From: an uncultured Clostridia bacterium
GTDB lineage: Bacteria > Bacillota > Clostridia > Oscillospirales > Acutalibacteraceae
Reading direction: 5' to 3'
Assembly: GCA_947630285.1 (NCBI GenBank)
Contig: CANRHD010000001.1
Location: 248,001 to 312,000, forward strand
Length of the DNA stretch: 64,000 nt
Shown piece by piece: positions 40,622-49,660 of the stretch; within the stretch, counting starts at the first letter, position 1, and each line of letters opens with the position of its first letter. The position numbers and the translations under genes were made by a program. Below the pieces are notes generated by a model. The model searched no databases and was not told the origin of the DNA. It was given only the letters and a program-made list of their open reading frames with translations.

Positions 40622-42547
40622 TCAATACTTTCTCGCTTTCTCTTCGTTTTCTTTTTTATTCAGATAAGCCTTTTTAACAGCTTCGTTCTGCGAAGTGCTT
40701 GCGACGCCTACATTCCACCATGCGCCGTAGCCGTCGGTCATCGACTTTGGCAAAACCTTGATGTCGATAAGAGTGGAAACGGTCTGCTTTTTAGAGTCGT
40801 TCAAAGCAAACTCAAGCTCCTCCATAGTCCTTGCGGTATAGGTTTTAACGCCGTAGCCGCTCGCACATTTTGCAAAGTCGATGGGAACAAGGTCGCCCAA
40901 AAGTTCGTTGTTGCCGTCACGGAAACGGAATTCCGTTGCGAGGTTTCCTATTCCGTTTGACATTTCAAGATTGTTTATACAGCCAAATCCGCTGTTGTCA
41001 AAAAGAAGAACATTTATTTTTTCCTTCTCCTGAACGGAGGTTACAAGCTCGGAATGAAGCATTAAATAGCTTCCGTCTCCGCACATTGCGTAAACCTCCT
41101 TATCGGGTCTTGCAAGCTTTGAACCCAAAGCGCCGGCAATTTCATAGCCCATGCAGGAATAGCCGTATTCCATATTGTATGAGTAAAGGCTGTCGGAGGT
41201 CCACATTCTTTGGAGGTCGCCGGGGAGCGAACCTGCCGCACCTACGCAGATAGCGTCGTCTGCGATGAGCTCACGAACCTTGGCAACTGCCGCAGTCTGT
41301 GTGATAGTGCCCATTTTTTCGGCAAATTCGGGAATGGTTCTCTCGTCCCTTGCCTTTATAAGCGGTTCAAAATTTTCATCATATTTATAGGAGGCAAGCC
41401 TCGCCATTTCCTCTGCCCAGCCTTTTCTTGCGTCGGCAATTTCGGTTGTGTAAGCAGATTTATACGAGTTTGCCCTCAAATAATCGCCCACTGCGAGTAT
41501 TCCGAGCTTTGCGTCGCAGACAAGCTTCTTTGCGCCGAGTTTATAGGCGTCAAAGCGTGAGGTATTGATCGTAAGCACCTTGGCGTCGCTTCTGAAAAGC
41601 GATTTTGAACCCGTTGTAAAGTCCGAAAACCTTGTGCCTACGCCGAGTATTACATCTGCCTGCTTTGCTATTTCGTTGCCTGCGGAATTTCCCGTTACGC
41701 CCACGCCGCCGAGATTGTATTCGTTGCTTGAATGGCAGGCGGTTTTACCCGACTGGGTTTCGGCAAAGGGAATGTTAAACTCCCTGCAAAAGCTTTCGAG
41801 GGCTTCGCCCGCTTCGGAATATCTGACGCCGCCGCCGCAGATAACGAGAGGCTTGCTCGCATGAAGCAGTATATCGGCTATCTCCTCGACCTCTTCGGAA
41901 GACGGGGCAATTCTTGTAATTTTATGCACTCTCTTTTGTAAAAATTCATCGGGGAAATCATAGCTTTCACCCTCAACATCCTGCGGCATTGCAATACATA
42001 CCGCACCCGTTTCCGCCGTATCGGTAAGCACCCTCATAGCGTTTATCATAGCGGTCATAAGCTGTTCGGGGCGTGCAATTCTGTCCCAATACCTTGTAAC
42101 CGCCTTGTAAGCGTCGTTTGTAGTTATAGAGAGCGAATTTACCTGTTCAAACTGCTGAAGCACGGGGTCGGGCTGACGGGTTGAAAATGCGTCCGCCGGA
42201 ATTAAAAGAAGCGGAACATGATTTACGGTTGCCGTTGCCGCCGCAGTAATCATATTTGCGGCGCCGGGCCCTATTGATGAAGAACAGGCGATAATTTTCC
42301 TGCGGTTGTTCTGCTTGGCAAAAGACGCCGCAGTATGCGCCATACCCTGCTCGTTTTTTCCCTGATAAACGGTAAGGCCGCCCCGATCGGAGTCCAGAGC
42401 CTCGCCGAGTCCGCAAACTATGCCGTGGCCGAAAATCGTAAAGATACCGTCAACGAACTTCGTCTCCCTGCCGTCAAATGAAACATACTGATTATCGAGG
42501 AATTTAACAAGCGCCTGAGCCGTTGTCATGTATGCCATAATAATCAC
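40622..42547 (-). CDS. iolD: 3D-(3,5/4)-trihydroxycyclohexane-1,2-dione hydrolase
   Basis: A 641-residue thiamine-diphosphate enzyme that opens the inositol-derived ring to 5-deoxy-glucuronate. Start region [19 protein letters not shown] and the Glu of ERG-type activation replaced by the family's GLGEALDSD; the ThDP site is [16 protein letters not shown] followed by [17 protein letters not shown] and the metal-binding [11 protein letters not shown]. It starts at GTG 42547 or at an ATG three codons on; the ribosome site (GGAAAGG) does not settle this. Confidence 0.95.
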   Translation of the reverse strand: MIIMAYMTTAQALVKFLDNQYVSFDGRETKFVDGIFTIFGHGIVCGLGEALDSDRGGLTVYQGKNEQGMAHTAASFAKQNNRRKIIACSSSIGPGAANMITAAATATVNHVPLLLIPADAFSTRQPDPVLQQFEQVNSLSITTNDAYKAVTRYWDRIARPEQLMTAMINAMRVLTDTAETGAVCIAMPQDVEGESYDFPDEFLQKRVHKITRIAPSSEEVEEIADILLHASKPLVICGGGVRYSEAGEALESFCREFNIPFAETQSGKTACHSSNEYNLGGVGVTGNSAGNEIAKQADVILGVGTRFSDFTTGSKSLFRSDAKVLTINTSRFDAYKLGAKKLVCDAKLGILAVGDYLRANSYKSAYTTEIADARKGWAEEMARLASYKYDENFEPLIKARDERTIPEFAEKMGTITQTAAVAKVRELIADDAICVGAAGSLPGDLQRMWTSDSLYSYNMEYGYSCMGYEIAGALGSKLARPDKEVYAMCGDGSYLMLHSELVTSVQEKEKINVLLFDNSGFGCINNLEMSNGIGNLATEFRFRDGNNELLGDLVPIDFAKCASGYGVKTYTARTMEELEFALNDSKKQTVSTLIDIKVLPKSMTDGYGAWWNVGVASTSQNEAVKKAYLNKKENEEKARKY

Positions 42548-42641
42548 ATAGCCTTTCCGACTACAAATAATATAAAATCACGGTAACCCCTGTTGTAGCC
42601 GACAAGGCGTGATAAAATTTCCTGTTTTAATACGGACAGGT

Positions 42642-43412
42642 TTACTCTGCGTCCAAAAGCCATTTGTGTTCGGGAGCGTCAATCCTTGTTTTTACCCAAG
42701 GGTCGCCGTCAAGGTGGCGAATCATCCAAACATAGCACATATTATAGCCGGGAGCAGACGCCTGCTGGTGCGTTCTCATAGGAGTAATGCACAGACAGCC
42801 CTGATCGCCTACCTTATAGCAGTCGTCCCCGTTAAAGCCCACGCCGAAGCCCTGCGGCTTATCAAATTCATAATAATATACCTCGGGCTGCGGATGATAA
42901 TGCGGAGGATAACTGGTCCAGCAGCCGGGCTTGTGGAACACCTCGCCCAGCACAAGGTTGGAATACGGGGCGTTCTCGTAATCGAACACGGTGAGAACCT
43001 TTCTGTCGGCCGCTCCGCCCCACTGGTCTGCGCCGAAGTGCTGAACGGTCATATCGCCGCCCTTATAAAAATGAATACCGAACTCGTTTGCGTTGTCGGT
43101 CTGCTCGATTACAAGCCTTGAATCGGCGTTCGCCTTTACGGTAACGCTGTTTCCCCTTGCAAAGTGTATTGCGGTTGCGGTATCGAGGAAAGGACTTCTG
43201 CGAGAGGCGTTTTCGCTTTTGCCGTCAAAGACAAAATCAACATCGCCGGCCATCAAAAGTATGGCGGTTTCGTCCTCCTTTTCGCAAACGGTCATACTCT
43301 CGCCCCTTTTAAGGAGCTTCACCCTGATGTCCATAAGCATATCGGCGTTTTTGCCGTTTCTTTGACACAGTATTTTTTCGTTGTTTTCGTTATACTTAGG
43401 ATTTTCGTACAT
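42642..43412 (-). CDS. iolB: 5-deoxy-glucuronate isomerase
   Basis: A 256-residue bicupin that isomerises 5-deoxy-glucuronate to 2-deoxy-5-keto-gluconate. The C-terminal cupin carries the metal site SYPPHYHPQPEVYYYEFDKPQGFG and the MRTHQQASAPGYNMCYVWMIRHL end typical of IolB. Slightly shorter than the Bacillus protein at the N-terminus. It lies between the YdcF-like gene and iolD. Confidence 0.92.
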   Translation of the reverse strand: MYENPKYNENNEKILCQRNGKNADMLMDIRVKLLKRGESMTVCEKEDETAILLMAGDVDFVFDGKSENASRRSPFLDTATAIHFARGNSVTVKANADSRLVIEQTDNANEFGIHFYKGGDMTVQHFGADQWGGAADRKVLTVFDYENAPYSNLVLGEVFHKPGCWTSYPPHYHPQPEVYYYEFDKPQGFGVGFNGDDCYKVGDQGCLCITPMRTHQQASAPGYNMCYVWMIRHLDGDPWVKTRIDAPEHKWLLDAE

Positions 43413-43434
43413 CTTTTTCCCTCATTTTCTTATA

Positions 43435-44127
43435 TTATGCCCTGACCTTGTCGTCAGTTAATGAACCGCTTGAAGTCTGTATGGGAATGGGCTCGCCCAG
43501 GCAAGTGGGCGCAGGCTTAAAAATACACCATAAAAAATCCTTAAGCCTTGCCGCCGATTCCCTCAAATCATTGGTAAACGGATATTTCAGCTCTTCCCTG
43601 TTAAAGCCGTAGGCGTCAATGCCGAGCTTTCTTGCGTCGTAAACCGCACGGTAAAGGTGATATTTTTGGGTAACTATAAGCATTTTGTCAACATTAAAAA
43701 CATCCCCGGCACGGTACATGGATTCATAAGTTGAAAAGCCTGCGTGGTCAAGAAAAACGCTGTCCTTATCCACGCCCCTGTCTATGACATAATCCTTCAT
43801 AACATTTACCTCGTCGTGATCCGCTTTACCGTGGTCGCCCGACATAAGGAATTTTTCACTGCATCCGGTGTTGTACGCCTCAAGCCCGAAATTAAGCCTT
43901 TCTTCAAGCATGGGCGACGGTTCGCCGTCCCAAAGCCCGGCGCCGAGTACCATTATGCAGTCAAAGCTGTGTTGGGAAAGATTATCCGCTTCTATCATAT
44001 AATCTTTAACGCAGGAGATGACATAGGCGTTTACACCTGTCAAAAGGCCGGTAAAAACCAGACATACGCCCAAAAAGACGCAGACAAAAGCTTTAAACTT
44101 TTTACTTTTCGTCAAGCCGTTGAGCAT
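43435..44127 (-). CDS. YdcF/SanA-like (DUF218) membrane-anchored protein
   Basis: A 230-residue protein with one N-terminal membrane segment (about 13-37) and an extracytoplasmic DUF218 domain. Motifs are CIMVLGAGLWDGEPSPMLEERL, SGDHGKADHDEVNVMKDYVI, STYESMYRA and LIVTQKYHLYRA. Related proteins (ElyC, SanA) affect envelope integrity; their chemistry is not settled. It sits inside the iol operon between iolC and iolB with only about 20-bp gaps, although it has no known role in inositol breakdown. Confidence 0.82.
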   Translation of the reverse strand: MLNGLTKSKKFKAFVCVFLGVCLVFTGLLTGVNAYVISCVKDYMIEADNLSQHSFDCIMVLGAGLWDGEPSPMLEERLNFGLEAYNTGCSEKFLMSGDHGKADHDEVNVMKDYVIDRGVDKDSVFLDHAGFSTYESMYRAGDVFNVDKMLIVTQKYHLYRAVYDARKLGIDAYGFNREELKYPFTNDLRESAARLKDFLWCIFKPAPTCLGEPIPIQTSSGSLTDDKVRA

Positions 44128-44146
44128 AAAGCGCCCTCCGTTTTTA

Positions 44147-45163
44147 TCAGCCCCTGGCTATCATTTCCCCGTATTCTTCTTTTTCCTTTTTGATAAAGTC
44201 CTTTACCGCCTGTACCGTAGGCATATCCTGCGAGCAGGCGTGGGAGGCAACGAGCAACGACGCTGAAGCCGAGCCGAACTCAAGGGCGTCGATTATTTCA
44301 AAGCCCTCAAGCAGTCCGTAAAGGAAGGACGAGGCGTAGCCGTCCCCTCCTCCGAAGGATTTGAGCAATTTAATCGGGAAAGGCTTAATATTGTAGCTTT
44401 CGCCGTCGTTTGTATATGCCGTAGAGCCTTCCTTGCCATGCTTAATTACTACTATTTTAGCGTTCTGATTATGCCAATATGCGGCAGTTTCCCTGTCGCT
44501 CATTCCCTGCCTGATAAGCTTTTGGGTGAGGTCGTACTCCTCCCTTGAGCCGAGAATAATATCCGCTTCACGGGCAACGGAAGAATAGTAAATTGATATT
44601 TCATCTTCGTTTTTCCAATTATATGCACGGTAATCAATATCGAAAATAACCGGAATATTGTTCCTTTTGGCGAGCATAACCGCCTTTAAAGCCGCCTCTC
44701 TTGACGGGCTTTCGCAAAGCGCCGTACCCGAAATGAGCAGAGCCTTGCCCCTTTTTATGTAATCCTCGTCAATGTCCGAAACCTCAAGCTTTAAATCTGC
44801 GGCCTCGTTGCGGTACATTACAATCGAGCTCTCCGTCTCCGACTTGATTTCCGTAAATGTAAGGCCGATTTTTTCGCCGTTTGTGCATTTTTTGATATGA
44901 GAAGTGTCGATGCCCTCGTTTTCAAAGTAATCGGTTACGAATTTGCCTAACTGGTCGTCGGAAACACGGGCAAAAAAGCCGACCTTTTTGCCGAGCCTTG
45001 CAAGGCCTACGGCGATATTTGCAGGCGAACCTCCGAGGTATCTCTTAAAGGTTGTGCTCTCGTTAAGGGGGCAGTAATAATCCACGGGATTAAGGTCTAC
45101 CGCAACCCTGCCCAAAAGAATTAAGTCAAATTCCTTTGAATTGTCAAACTCTATGTACTTCAT
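44147..45163 (-). CDS. iolC: 5-dehydro-2-deoxygluconokinase
   Basis: A 338-residue PfkB-family kinase that phosphorylates 2-deoxy-5-keto-gluconate. First signature RYLGGSPANIAVGLARLGKKVGFFARV; second signature SFGGGDGYASSFLYGLLEG, where the usual GAGD is GGGD but the catalytic Asp is kept. VIFDIDYRAYNWK is typical of IolC. It follows iolJ by 22 bp. Confidence 0.93.
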   Translation of the reverse strand: MKYIEFDNSKEFDLILLGRVAVDLNPVDYYCPLNESTTFKRYLGGSPANIAVGLARLGKKVGFFARVSDDQLGKFVTDYFENEGIDTSHIKKCTNGEKIGLTFTEIKSETESSIVMYRNEAADLKLEVSDIDEDYIKRGKALLISGTALCESPSREAALKAVMLAKRNNIPVIFDIDYRAYNWKNEDEISIYYSSVAREADIILGSREEYDLTQKLIRQGMSDRETAAYWHNQNAKIVVIKHGKEGSTAYTNDGESYNIKPFPIKLLKSFGGGDGYASSFLYGLLEGFEIIDALEFGSASASLLVASHACSQDMPTVQAVKDFIKKEKEEYGEMIARG

Positions 45164-45185
45164 AGCTTTACTCCTTTTATATTAA

Positions 45186-46034
45186 TCAGTCCATAAAACT
45201 AAAGACCTTAATATGCCTTTTAACATTTTGATAAACTCCCTCGACCTCGGCCGCAGAAAGCTCGAAATAATTTGCCTTGTCCTTATTTGCGCAGTACGCC
45301 TTTGCATAAGCCGCCAAATTGTCAAACGAGGCTGTGGCGATGTTAATTTTCCTTATTCCAAGCGAAATTGCCTTCCTGAACTGCTCATCGCTTATGCCGG
45401 TGCCGCCGTGCAGTACAAGCGGCGTGGAAACTCTCTTGTGAATTTCCTCAAGCACATCAAAACGAAGCTCGGGCAGAACGGGGTAATTGCCGTGGGCGTT
45501 GCCTATCGCAACCGCAAGAGCGTCCACACCCGTTTCGTCGCAGAAGTGCTTTGCGTCCTCGGGGTCGGTGCAAAGAATTTTGTGCTGTTTGCCCTCGCCC
45601 TCGTTTCCGCCGACGATGCCGAGCTCCGCCTCAACGGTAGCGTCGTAATCGCTGGCAAGCTTTACTATGTTTTTTACCGTTTCTATGTTCTTTTCAAGCG
45701 CAAGCAAAGAGCCGTCGAACATTACGGAAGAAAAACCGATGTCAAGAGCCTGTGCAACCGTTTCGGGTTTCAGCCCGTGGTCAAGGTGAACGGCAATGTC
45801 AATATCCGCATTCTCCGCCGCAGAAATCATCATAGGGCCCATAAGCTCCAGAGGGGAATTTTTGAGCCTTACTTCCGCTATCTGTAATATAATGGGCGTT
45901 TCAAGCTCCTGAGCCGCTTTTACCGCTCCCATTACCATTTCCATATTGCCGACCGAGAAAGCCCCGACCGCTATACCTTTTTCGCAAGCTCTGTCAAGCA
46001 AATCTCTCATAGGGACAAGAGCCAATATCAACAC
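45186..46034 (-). CDS. iolJ: Class II aldolase, 6-phospho-5-dehydro-2-deoxy-D-gluconate aldolase
   Basis: A 282-residue class II aldolase of the fructose-bisphosphate aldolase family. It cleaves the phosphorylated deoxy-keto-gluconate to dihydroxyacetone phosphate and malonate semialdehyde. VPMRDLLDRACEKGIAVGAFSVGN starts the protein; metal ligands sit in DIAVHLDHGL, VEAELGIVGGNEGE, AIGNAHGNYP and LVLHGGTGISDEQ. First gene of the iol operon. The start could be GTG 46034 or the next TTG codons; AAAGGAAAGG lies just upstream. Context favours IolJ over glycolytic FBA. Confidence 0.9.
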   Translation of the reverse strand: MLILALVPMRDLLDRACEKGIAVGAFSVGNMEMVMGAVKAAQELETPIILQIAEVRLKNSPLELMGPMMISAAENADIDIAVHLDHGLKPETVAQALDIGFSSVMFDGSLLALEKNIETVKNIVKLASDYDATVEAELGIVGGNEGEGKQHKILCTDPEDAKHFCDETGVDALAVAIGNAHGNYPVLPELRFDVLEEIHKRVSTPLVLHGGTGISDEQFRKAISLGIRKINIATASFDNLAAYAKAYCANKDKANYFELSAAEVEGVYQNVKRHIKVFSFMD

Positions 46035-46084
46035 TTACCTTTCCTTTTGCACCGCCATAAAATACCGATACACATATTTAAAAT

Positions 46085-46113
46085 ATTTTATCACTTGAAG
46101 GGATATTTTTCAA
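46085..46113 (-). promoter_or_regulatory. Sigma-A promoter of the iol operon
   Basis: On the minus strand TTGAAA (46108-46113), 17 bp, TAAAAT (46085-46090), about 50 bp before iolJ. AT-rich sequence surrounds it, but no clear IolR-type repeat is seen. Confidence 0.7.
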
Positions 46114-46202
46114 TCCGTTTGAGCGTATTTTTTGTAAAAATTTTGTTTAAATATATGTGTAAAATTACAACAAATATATAAGTAATTCACAATATAAACA
46201 AA

Positions 46203-46230
46203 TGCGCCGGGTTTTTGCCCGACGCAGACG
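46203..46230 (-). terminator. Rho-independent terminator of spoVAC
   Basis: TGCGTCGGG and CCCGGCGCA form a 9-bp stem around CAAAAA on the minus strand, followed by TTTGTTTAT. It separates spoVAC from the iol promoter. Confidence 0.8.
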
Positions 46231-46248
46231 AAATAAAATTAATATTAA

Positions 46249-46692
46249 TCAGTACAGCTTAAAAATATAGCAGATTATCCCGTAAATAAACGCCGCCGAA
46301 CAGCCGTAAGCTATAACGGGGCCGGCAATGGAAAATATTTTTGCGCCCGTGCCGAGCACGCTCCCCTCCGCCTTAAACTCCAGCGCAGGAGAAACCACGG
46401 AATTTGCAAAGCCCGTTATGGGTACAAGCGTTCCTGCGCCGGCGTGCTTTGCGATTTTGTCAAAAACTCCTATACCCGTAAGTATTGCTGTCAATACTAT
46501 AAGCGTTACGGAGGTCAGGGTTTTTACCTCTTCCTCTTTTAATCCTGCCATATCGTAAAGGTACATAAGGCACTGTCCTATTGTGCAGATAATGCCGCCA
46601 ATTACAAACGCCTTAACGCAGTCTTTAAGCTTGGGCGACGGCGGTGAAGCCTTTTTCGCCATTTCGGAATATTCTTTGCCCGATGTTGCCAT
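46249..46692 (-). CDS. spoVAC: Stage V sporulation protein AC
   Basis: A 147-residue inner-membrane protein with four hydrophobic segments, matching Bacillus SpoVAC over its length: KLKDCVKAFVIGGIICTIGQ, TGIGVFDKIAKHAGAGTLVPITGFANSVVSPALEFKAEGSVLG. SpoVAC is part of the channel that moves dipicolinic acid into the forespore and out on germination. Usually it is followed by spoVAD and spoVAE; here it is alone and closed by a terminator. Confidence 0.93.
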   Translation of the reverse strand: MATSGKEYSEMAKKASPPSPKLKDCVKAFVIGGIICTIGQCLMYLYDMAGLKEEEVKTLTSVTLIVLTAILTGIGVFDKIAKHAGAGTLVPITGFANSVVSPALEFKAEGSVLGTGAKIFSIAGPVIAYGCSAAFIYGIICYIFKLY

Positions 46693-46713
46693 TTTATCAA
46701 CCCCTTCTTTGAA

Positions 46714-46744
46714 TATTATTTACAGCCGATATTAAAAAAATTCA
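46714..46744 (-). promoter_or_regulatory. Possible forespore (sigma-F/G type) promoter of spoVAC
   Basis: On the minus strand TGAATT (46739-46744), an 18-bp spacer, then AATAATA (46714-46720). This fits the loose TGnATA / CATnnTA pattern of forespore promoters and suits the gene; the match is partial. Confidence 0.4.
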
Positions 46745-46817
46745 CAAAATGTTGTTGATTTAAAAACATTTTTACTATAAAATTTATTTGTCAGTTATTT
46801 GTCGGGTGGTGTTATTT

Positions 46818-47510
46818 TTGAGTCTGATTGAAATAAAAGATATTTACAAAATTTATAACCCGGGCGAAAACGAAGTGCGTGCGCTTGACGGCGTAAGCCT
46901 CAATATCGACAGGGGCGAATTTGTCGCCATAGTCGGTCAGTCGGGTTCGGGCAAATCGACGCTTATGAATATGCTCGGGCTTTTAGATGTTCCCTCAAGC
47001 GGCGAATATTTCCTTGACGGCGAGTCCGTGGCAAATATGAACGACGACCAGCTAAGCGAAATACGCAACAAGCAGATAGGCTTTATTTTTCAGGGCTTTA
47101 ACCTTATTTCAAGCCTTACCGCTCAGGAAAATGTCGAGCTTCCGCTGATTTACCGGGGTATGAGAGCCGAGCAGAGGCACAAGCTTTCCGTCGAGGCGCT
47201 TGAAAAGGTCGGGCTTTCTCACAGGCTCAATCACCTGCCGAAGCAGATGTCGGGAGGTCAGCAGCAGAGGGTCGCCATTGCGAGGGCCGTCGCCGCAAGG
47301 CCGCCGATAATTCTTGCCGACGAGCCGACGGGAAACCTTGACAGCCGCTCCGGCGAAGATGTTATGCAAATACTTACCACGCTTTACAAAGAGGGCAGAA
47401 CGGTTATTTTAATCACTCACGACAACGGCATAGCCGAGAGGGCGAAACGGGTTATCAGAATACAGGACGGTCAGGTTATCGACGACTTCATCAATGAAAA
47501 CGCAGAATAA
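46818..47510 (+). CDS. ABC transporter ATP-binding protein (MacB/LolD/YknY type)
   Basis: About 230 residues. Walker [11 protein letters not shown]-loop [10 protein letters not shown], signature [14 protein letters not shown], Walker [13 protein letters not shown] and the switch His in LITHDN are all intact. Sequence type is that of ATPases that serve FtsX-like permeases in peptide export or antimicrobial resistance. No permease gene is adjacent: ireB follows after 80 bp. Start set at TTG 46818, six bases after GGGTGGTG; the frame also extends to 46788. Confidence 0.9.
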   Translation: MSLIEIKDIYKIYNPGENEVRALDGVSLNIDRGEFVAIVGQSGSGKSTLMNMLGLLDVPSSGEYFLDGESVANMNDDQLSEIRNKQIGFIFQGFNLISSLTAQENVELPLIYRGMRAEQRHKLSVEALEKVGLSHRLNHLPKQMSGGQQQRVAIARAVAARPPIILADEPTGNLDSRSGEDVMQILTTLYKEGRTVILITHDNGIAERAKRVIRIQDGQVIDDFINENAE

Positions 47511-47529
47511 AAATTATTTGCTGTTTCTA

Positions 47530-47558
47530 TTGTTTTTTGGGATTTAATAGTATATAAT
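47530..47558 (+). promoter_or_regulatory. Sigma-A promoter of ireB
   Basis: TTGTTT (47530-47535), 17 bp, perfect TATAAT (47553-47558); the ATG follows 33 bp later behind AGGAGGTG. Confidence 0.7.
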
Positions 47559-47590
47559 ATATTTCGTATTTATATTTAGGAGGTGGCACA

Positions 47591-47854
47591 ATGTTAGACC
47601 CGAACAAAACCATTAAGTTTTCTATTAAAGATGAGTATGATGAGGAAATGCACCAGACCTTGCTTGCGGTTTACAATGCGCTTCAGGAAAAGGGATACAA
47701 TCCGATAAGCCAGATAGTAGGCTACATTCTTTCGGAGGACCCCACTTACATCACAACTCACAACAATGCTCGCAGTCTTATTCGTCGCCTTGACAGAGAT
47801 GAGCTTTTACAGACTCTCGTAAAAGAATATCTTAAAGAAAAACCGGAAGGATAA
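47591..47854 (+). CDS. ireB: IreB family regulatory phosphoprotein (UPF0297/YrzL)
   Basis: An 87-residue protein nearly identical in pattern to the IreB/YrzL family: [43 protein letters not shown] and [22 protein letters not shown]. In Enterococcus IreB is phosphorylated on N-terminal threonines by the PASTA kinase IreK and modulates cephalosporin resistance. A threonine is present at position 7. The PASTA protein in this window (23847-25538) looks catalytically dead, so a different kinase would be needed. Very strong ribosome site AGGAGGTG. Confidence 0.93.
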   Translation: MLDPNKTIKFSIKDEYDEEMHQTLLAVYNALQEKGYNPISQIVGYILSEDPTYITTHNNARSLIRRLDRDELLQTLVKEYLKEKPEG

Positions 47855-47865
47855 CAGGTGTAAAA

Positions 47866-48168
47866 ATGGCTGATAATAAAAAAGACTTTTTAACTTATAA
47901 AGGCAAGCCTCTTGTACGAAAAGGCAATACCATTTATTACGGCAATATGAGCGACCCGTTCGTTATTATGATGCAGATTACCGCTTCAAAGCAATTCGGG
48001 GAGCTTGACCTTGCCTCAAAGGTAACGGTACAGCTCATAAACACCGACCCCGATGTCAGCATAAAGCAAAAAATCGTAAAATCCAGCGAGAAAAAGGGTC
48101 TTTATGCGGCGATGGATATTGCGGATATTTGGCTTACAAGGGCGTTAAACCCAAAAGAGCCCGAATAA
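47866..48168 (+). CDS. Conserved protein of unknown function downstream of ireB
   Basis: A 100-residue soluble protein found in Oscillospiraceae-type genomes; no named domain that I recognise. It starts FLTYKGKPLVRKGNTIYYGNMSDPFVIMMQI and has VTVQLINTDPDVSIKQKIVKSSEKKGLYAAMDIADIWLTRAL. It begins 11 bp after ireB and ends before a terminator, so the two form an operon. In other Firmicutes ruvX and a DUF1292 gene occupy this place. Confidence 0.7.
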   Translation: MADNKKDFLTYKGKPLVRKGNTIYYGNMSDPFVIMMQITASKQFGELDLASKVTVQLINTDPDVSIKQKIVKSSEKKGLYAAMDIADIWLTRALNPKEPE

Positions 48169-48169
48169 C

Positions 48170-48200
48170 TGAAAGCTCCCTGCGAAAGGGAGCTTTTTTA
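48170..48200. terminator. Terminator between the ireB operon and hflX
   Basis: AAAGCTCCCT and AGGGAGCTTTTTT form a 10-bp stem around GCGA. The T-run serves the plus strand; the A-rich left flank may also end hflX. Confidence 0.85.
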
Positions 48201-48213
48201 TGTGATAAGCCGT

Positions 48214-49461
48214 TTAAACCAGATACTGCTTTATTTCGTCAAGATAATTGATATTTACTGTTGCGTCTATAAGTGTGCCGTTTTCGGTATATTCTTCGCT
48301 GTGAACCGCTCCGTCCCTTCTTATGCTTGCGATAATACTGCCCTTGTCAAAAGGAATAAGCAATTTTTTTCTGACATGGCTTTTAGGCAGAGTTTCCTCG
48401 ATTACGCTTAAAAGCCTGTCTATGCCCTCGCCGTTTAATGCGCTTATCATAACGGATTTACCTATAACGGCAAGGTCGTATATATCGGGAACCAAATCGC
48501 ATTTGTTCATAACGGAAATAACTGGGGTTGAGTCGCACTCAAGCTCGTGCAAAAGGTTTGCGGTAACCTCAAGATGCTCGTTGCACTCATCGCTCGAAGC
48601 GTCGCACACATTTAAAATCAAATCGGCGTTTTTGGCCTCCTCAAGCGTGGATTTAAACGCCTCAACCAGCTTATGCGGAAGTCTTCTGACAAGACCTACC
48701 GTGTCAATGAGCATTACCGACTGTCCACCGGGCAGAGTGAGCTTCCTTGCCGTCGGGTCAAGTGTGGCAAAGAGCTTATCCTCGGCGAGCACTCCGGCGT
48801 TTGTAAGGCTGTTCATAAGGGTTGACTTGCCGGCATTTGTATATCCGACTATCGCAACGGATATTACGCCGTCCTTTTTCCTCCTGGCACGCATATTGTT
48901 GCGCCGCTTTTCAATCTGCGAAAGCTCCTCCTCCAGAGCGTGTATTTTACGCCTGATGTGGCGTTTATCGCTTTCAAGCTTGCTTTCGCCCGGTCCTCTT
49001 GTACCTATACCGCCGCCGAGCCTTGAAAGACCTTTGCCCTTACCGGTCAGGAAAGGCAGGGAATATTTGAGCTGTGCAAGCTCTACCTGTAATTTTCCCT
49101 CCCTGCTGTGCGCCCTCAGAGCGAAAATATCAAGTATCAGCATTGTTCTGTCAATTACCCTGACGCCCGTGATGTCCTCAATATTTTTAAGCTGTGCCGG
49201 GCTGAGCTCATCGTCCGCAACGATTAAATCTATAAAATTGTTTTCGCACGCTTCTTTTAAATCCATTATTCTGCCGCTGCCCACATATGTCGCCGGATTT
49301 ACGCAGGGCATTTTTTGAATCATTTTAAGCACCGCTTCGCCGCCTGCCGTCTCAACAAGCAGCGACAGCTCCTCTACGGACTCCTCGGAGTCGAACTCAC
49401 CCGTATCGACGCATATGAGCAAAACCCTTTCGGGAGCCTGACTGTTTTCAAATAAAGCCAT
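48214..49461 (-). CDS. hflX: GTPase HflX (ribosome-rescue/splitting)
   Basis: A 415-residue HflX-type GTPase. N-terminal ATP-type domain with GGEAVLKMIQKMPCVNPATYVGSG and FALRAHSREGKLQVELAQLKYSLPFL, followed by the glycine-rich linker GLSRLGGGIGTRGPGESKLE, then the G domain: G1 GYTNAGKST, G3 DTVGLV, G4 NKCDLV. HflX dissociates stalled 70S ribosomes. Full length. Its leader carries the hairpin at 49473-49497 directly before the AAGGAG ribosome site. Confidence 0.94.
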   Translation of the reverse strand: MALFENSQAPERVLLICVDTGEFDSEESVEELSLLVETAGGEAVLKMIQKMPCVNPATYVGSGRIMDLKEACENNFIDLIVADDELSPAQLKNIEDITGVRVIDRTMLILDIFALRAHSREGKLQVELAQLKYSLPFLTGKGKGLSRLGGGIGTRGPGESKLESDKRHIRRKIHALEEELSQIEKRRNNMRARRKKDGVISVAIVGYTNAGKSTLMNSLTNAGVLAEDKLFATLDPTARKLTLPGGQSVMLIDTVGLVRRLPHKLVEAFKSTLEEAKNADLILNVCDASSDECNEHLEVTANLLHELECDSTPVISVMNKCDLVPDIYDLAVIGKSVMISALNGEGIDRLLSVIEETLPKSHVRKKLLIPFDKGSIIASIRRDGAVHSEEYTENGTLIDATVNINYLDEIKQYLV

Positions 49462-49472
49462 TTTTTCTCCTT

Positions 49473-49497
49473 AAAAGCCGCAAAAAAAGCGGCTTTT
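49473..49497 (-). promoter_or_regulatory. Hairpin directly before the hflX ribosome binding site
   Basis: On the minus strand AAAAGCCGC-ttttttt-GCGGCTTTT is a perfect 9-bp stem whose last base abuts AAGGAG and the ATG. It could act as an attenuator or a translation control element of hflX. Confidence 0.5.
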
Positions 49498-49660
49498 ACA
49501 TTTAAAATATTGCGTTAAAATACTTTCTACAGCTTGGCGTTGTTAGTATTATATACATTTTTTATATTAATTTCAATAAAAATTGACATTATTTATCTTA
49601 AAAATATTTGCAATAATCCGCCGCCGAATGTATAATATTTTAGATAAAGGAGATAACGCA

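Noticed and set aside
48323-49318. A 331-codon open frame antisense to hflX
   Set aside because: Ser/Leu-rich shadow of the hflX codons with no ribosome site; hflX is unambiguous.
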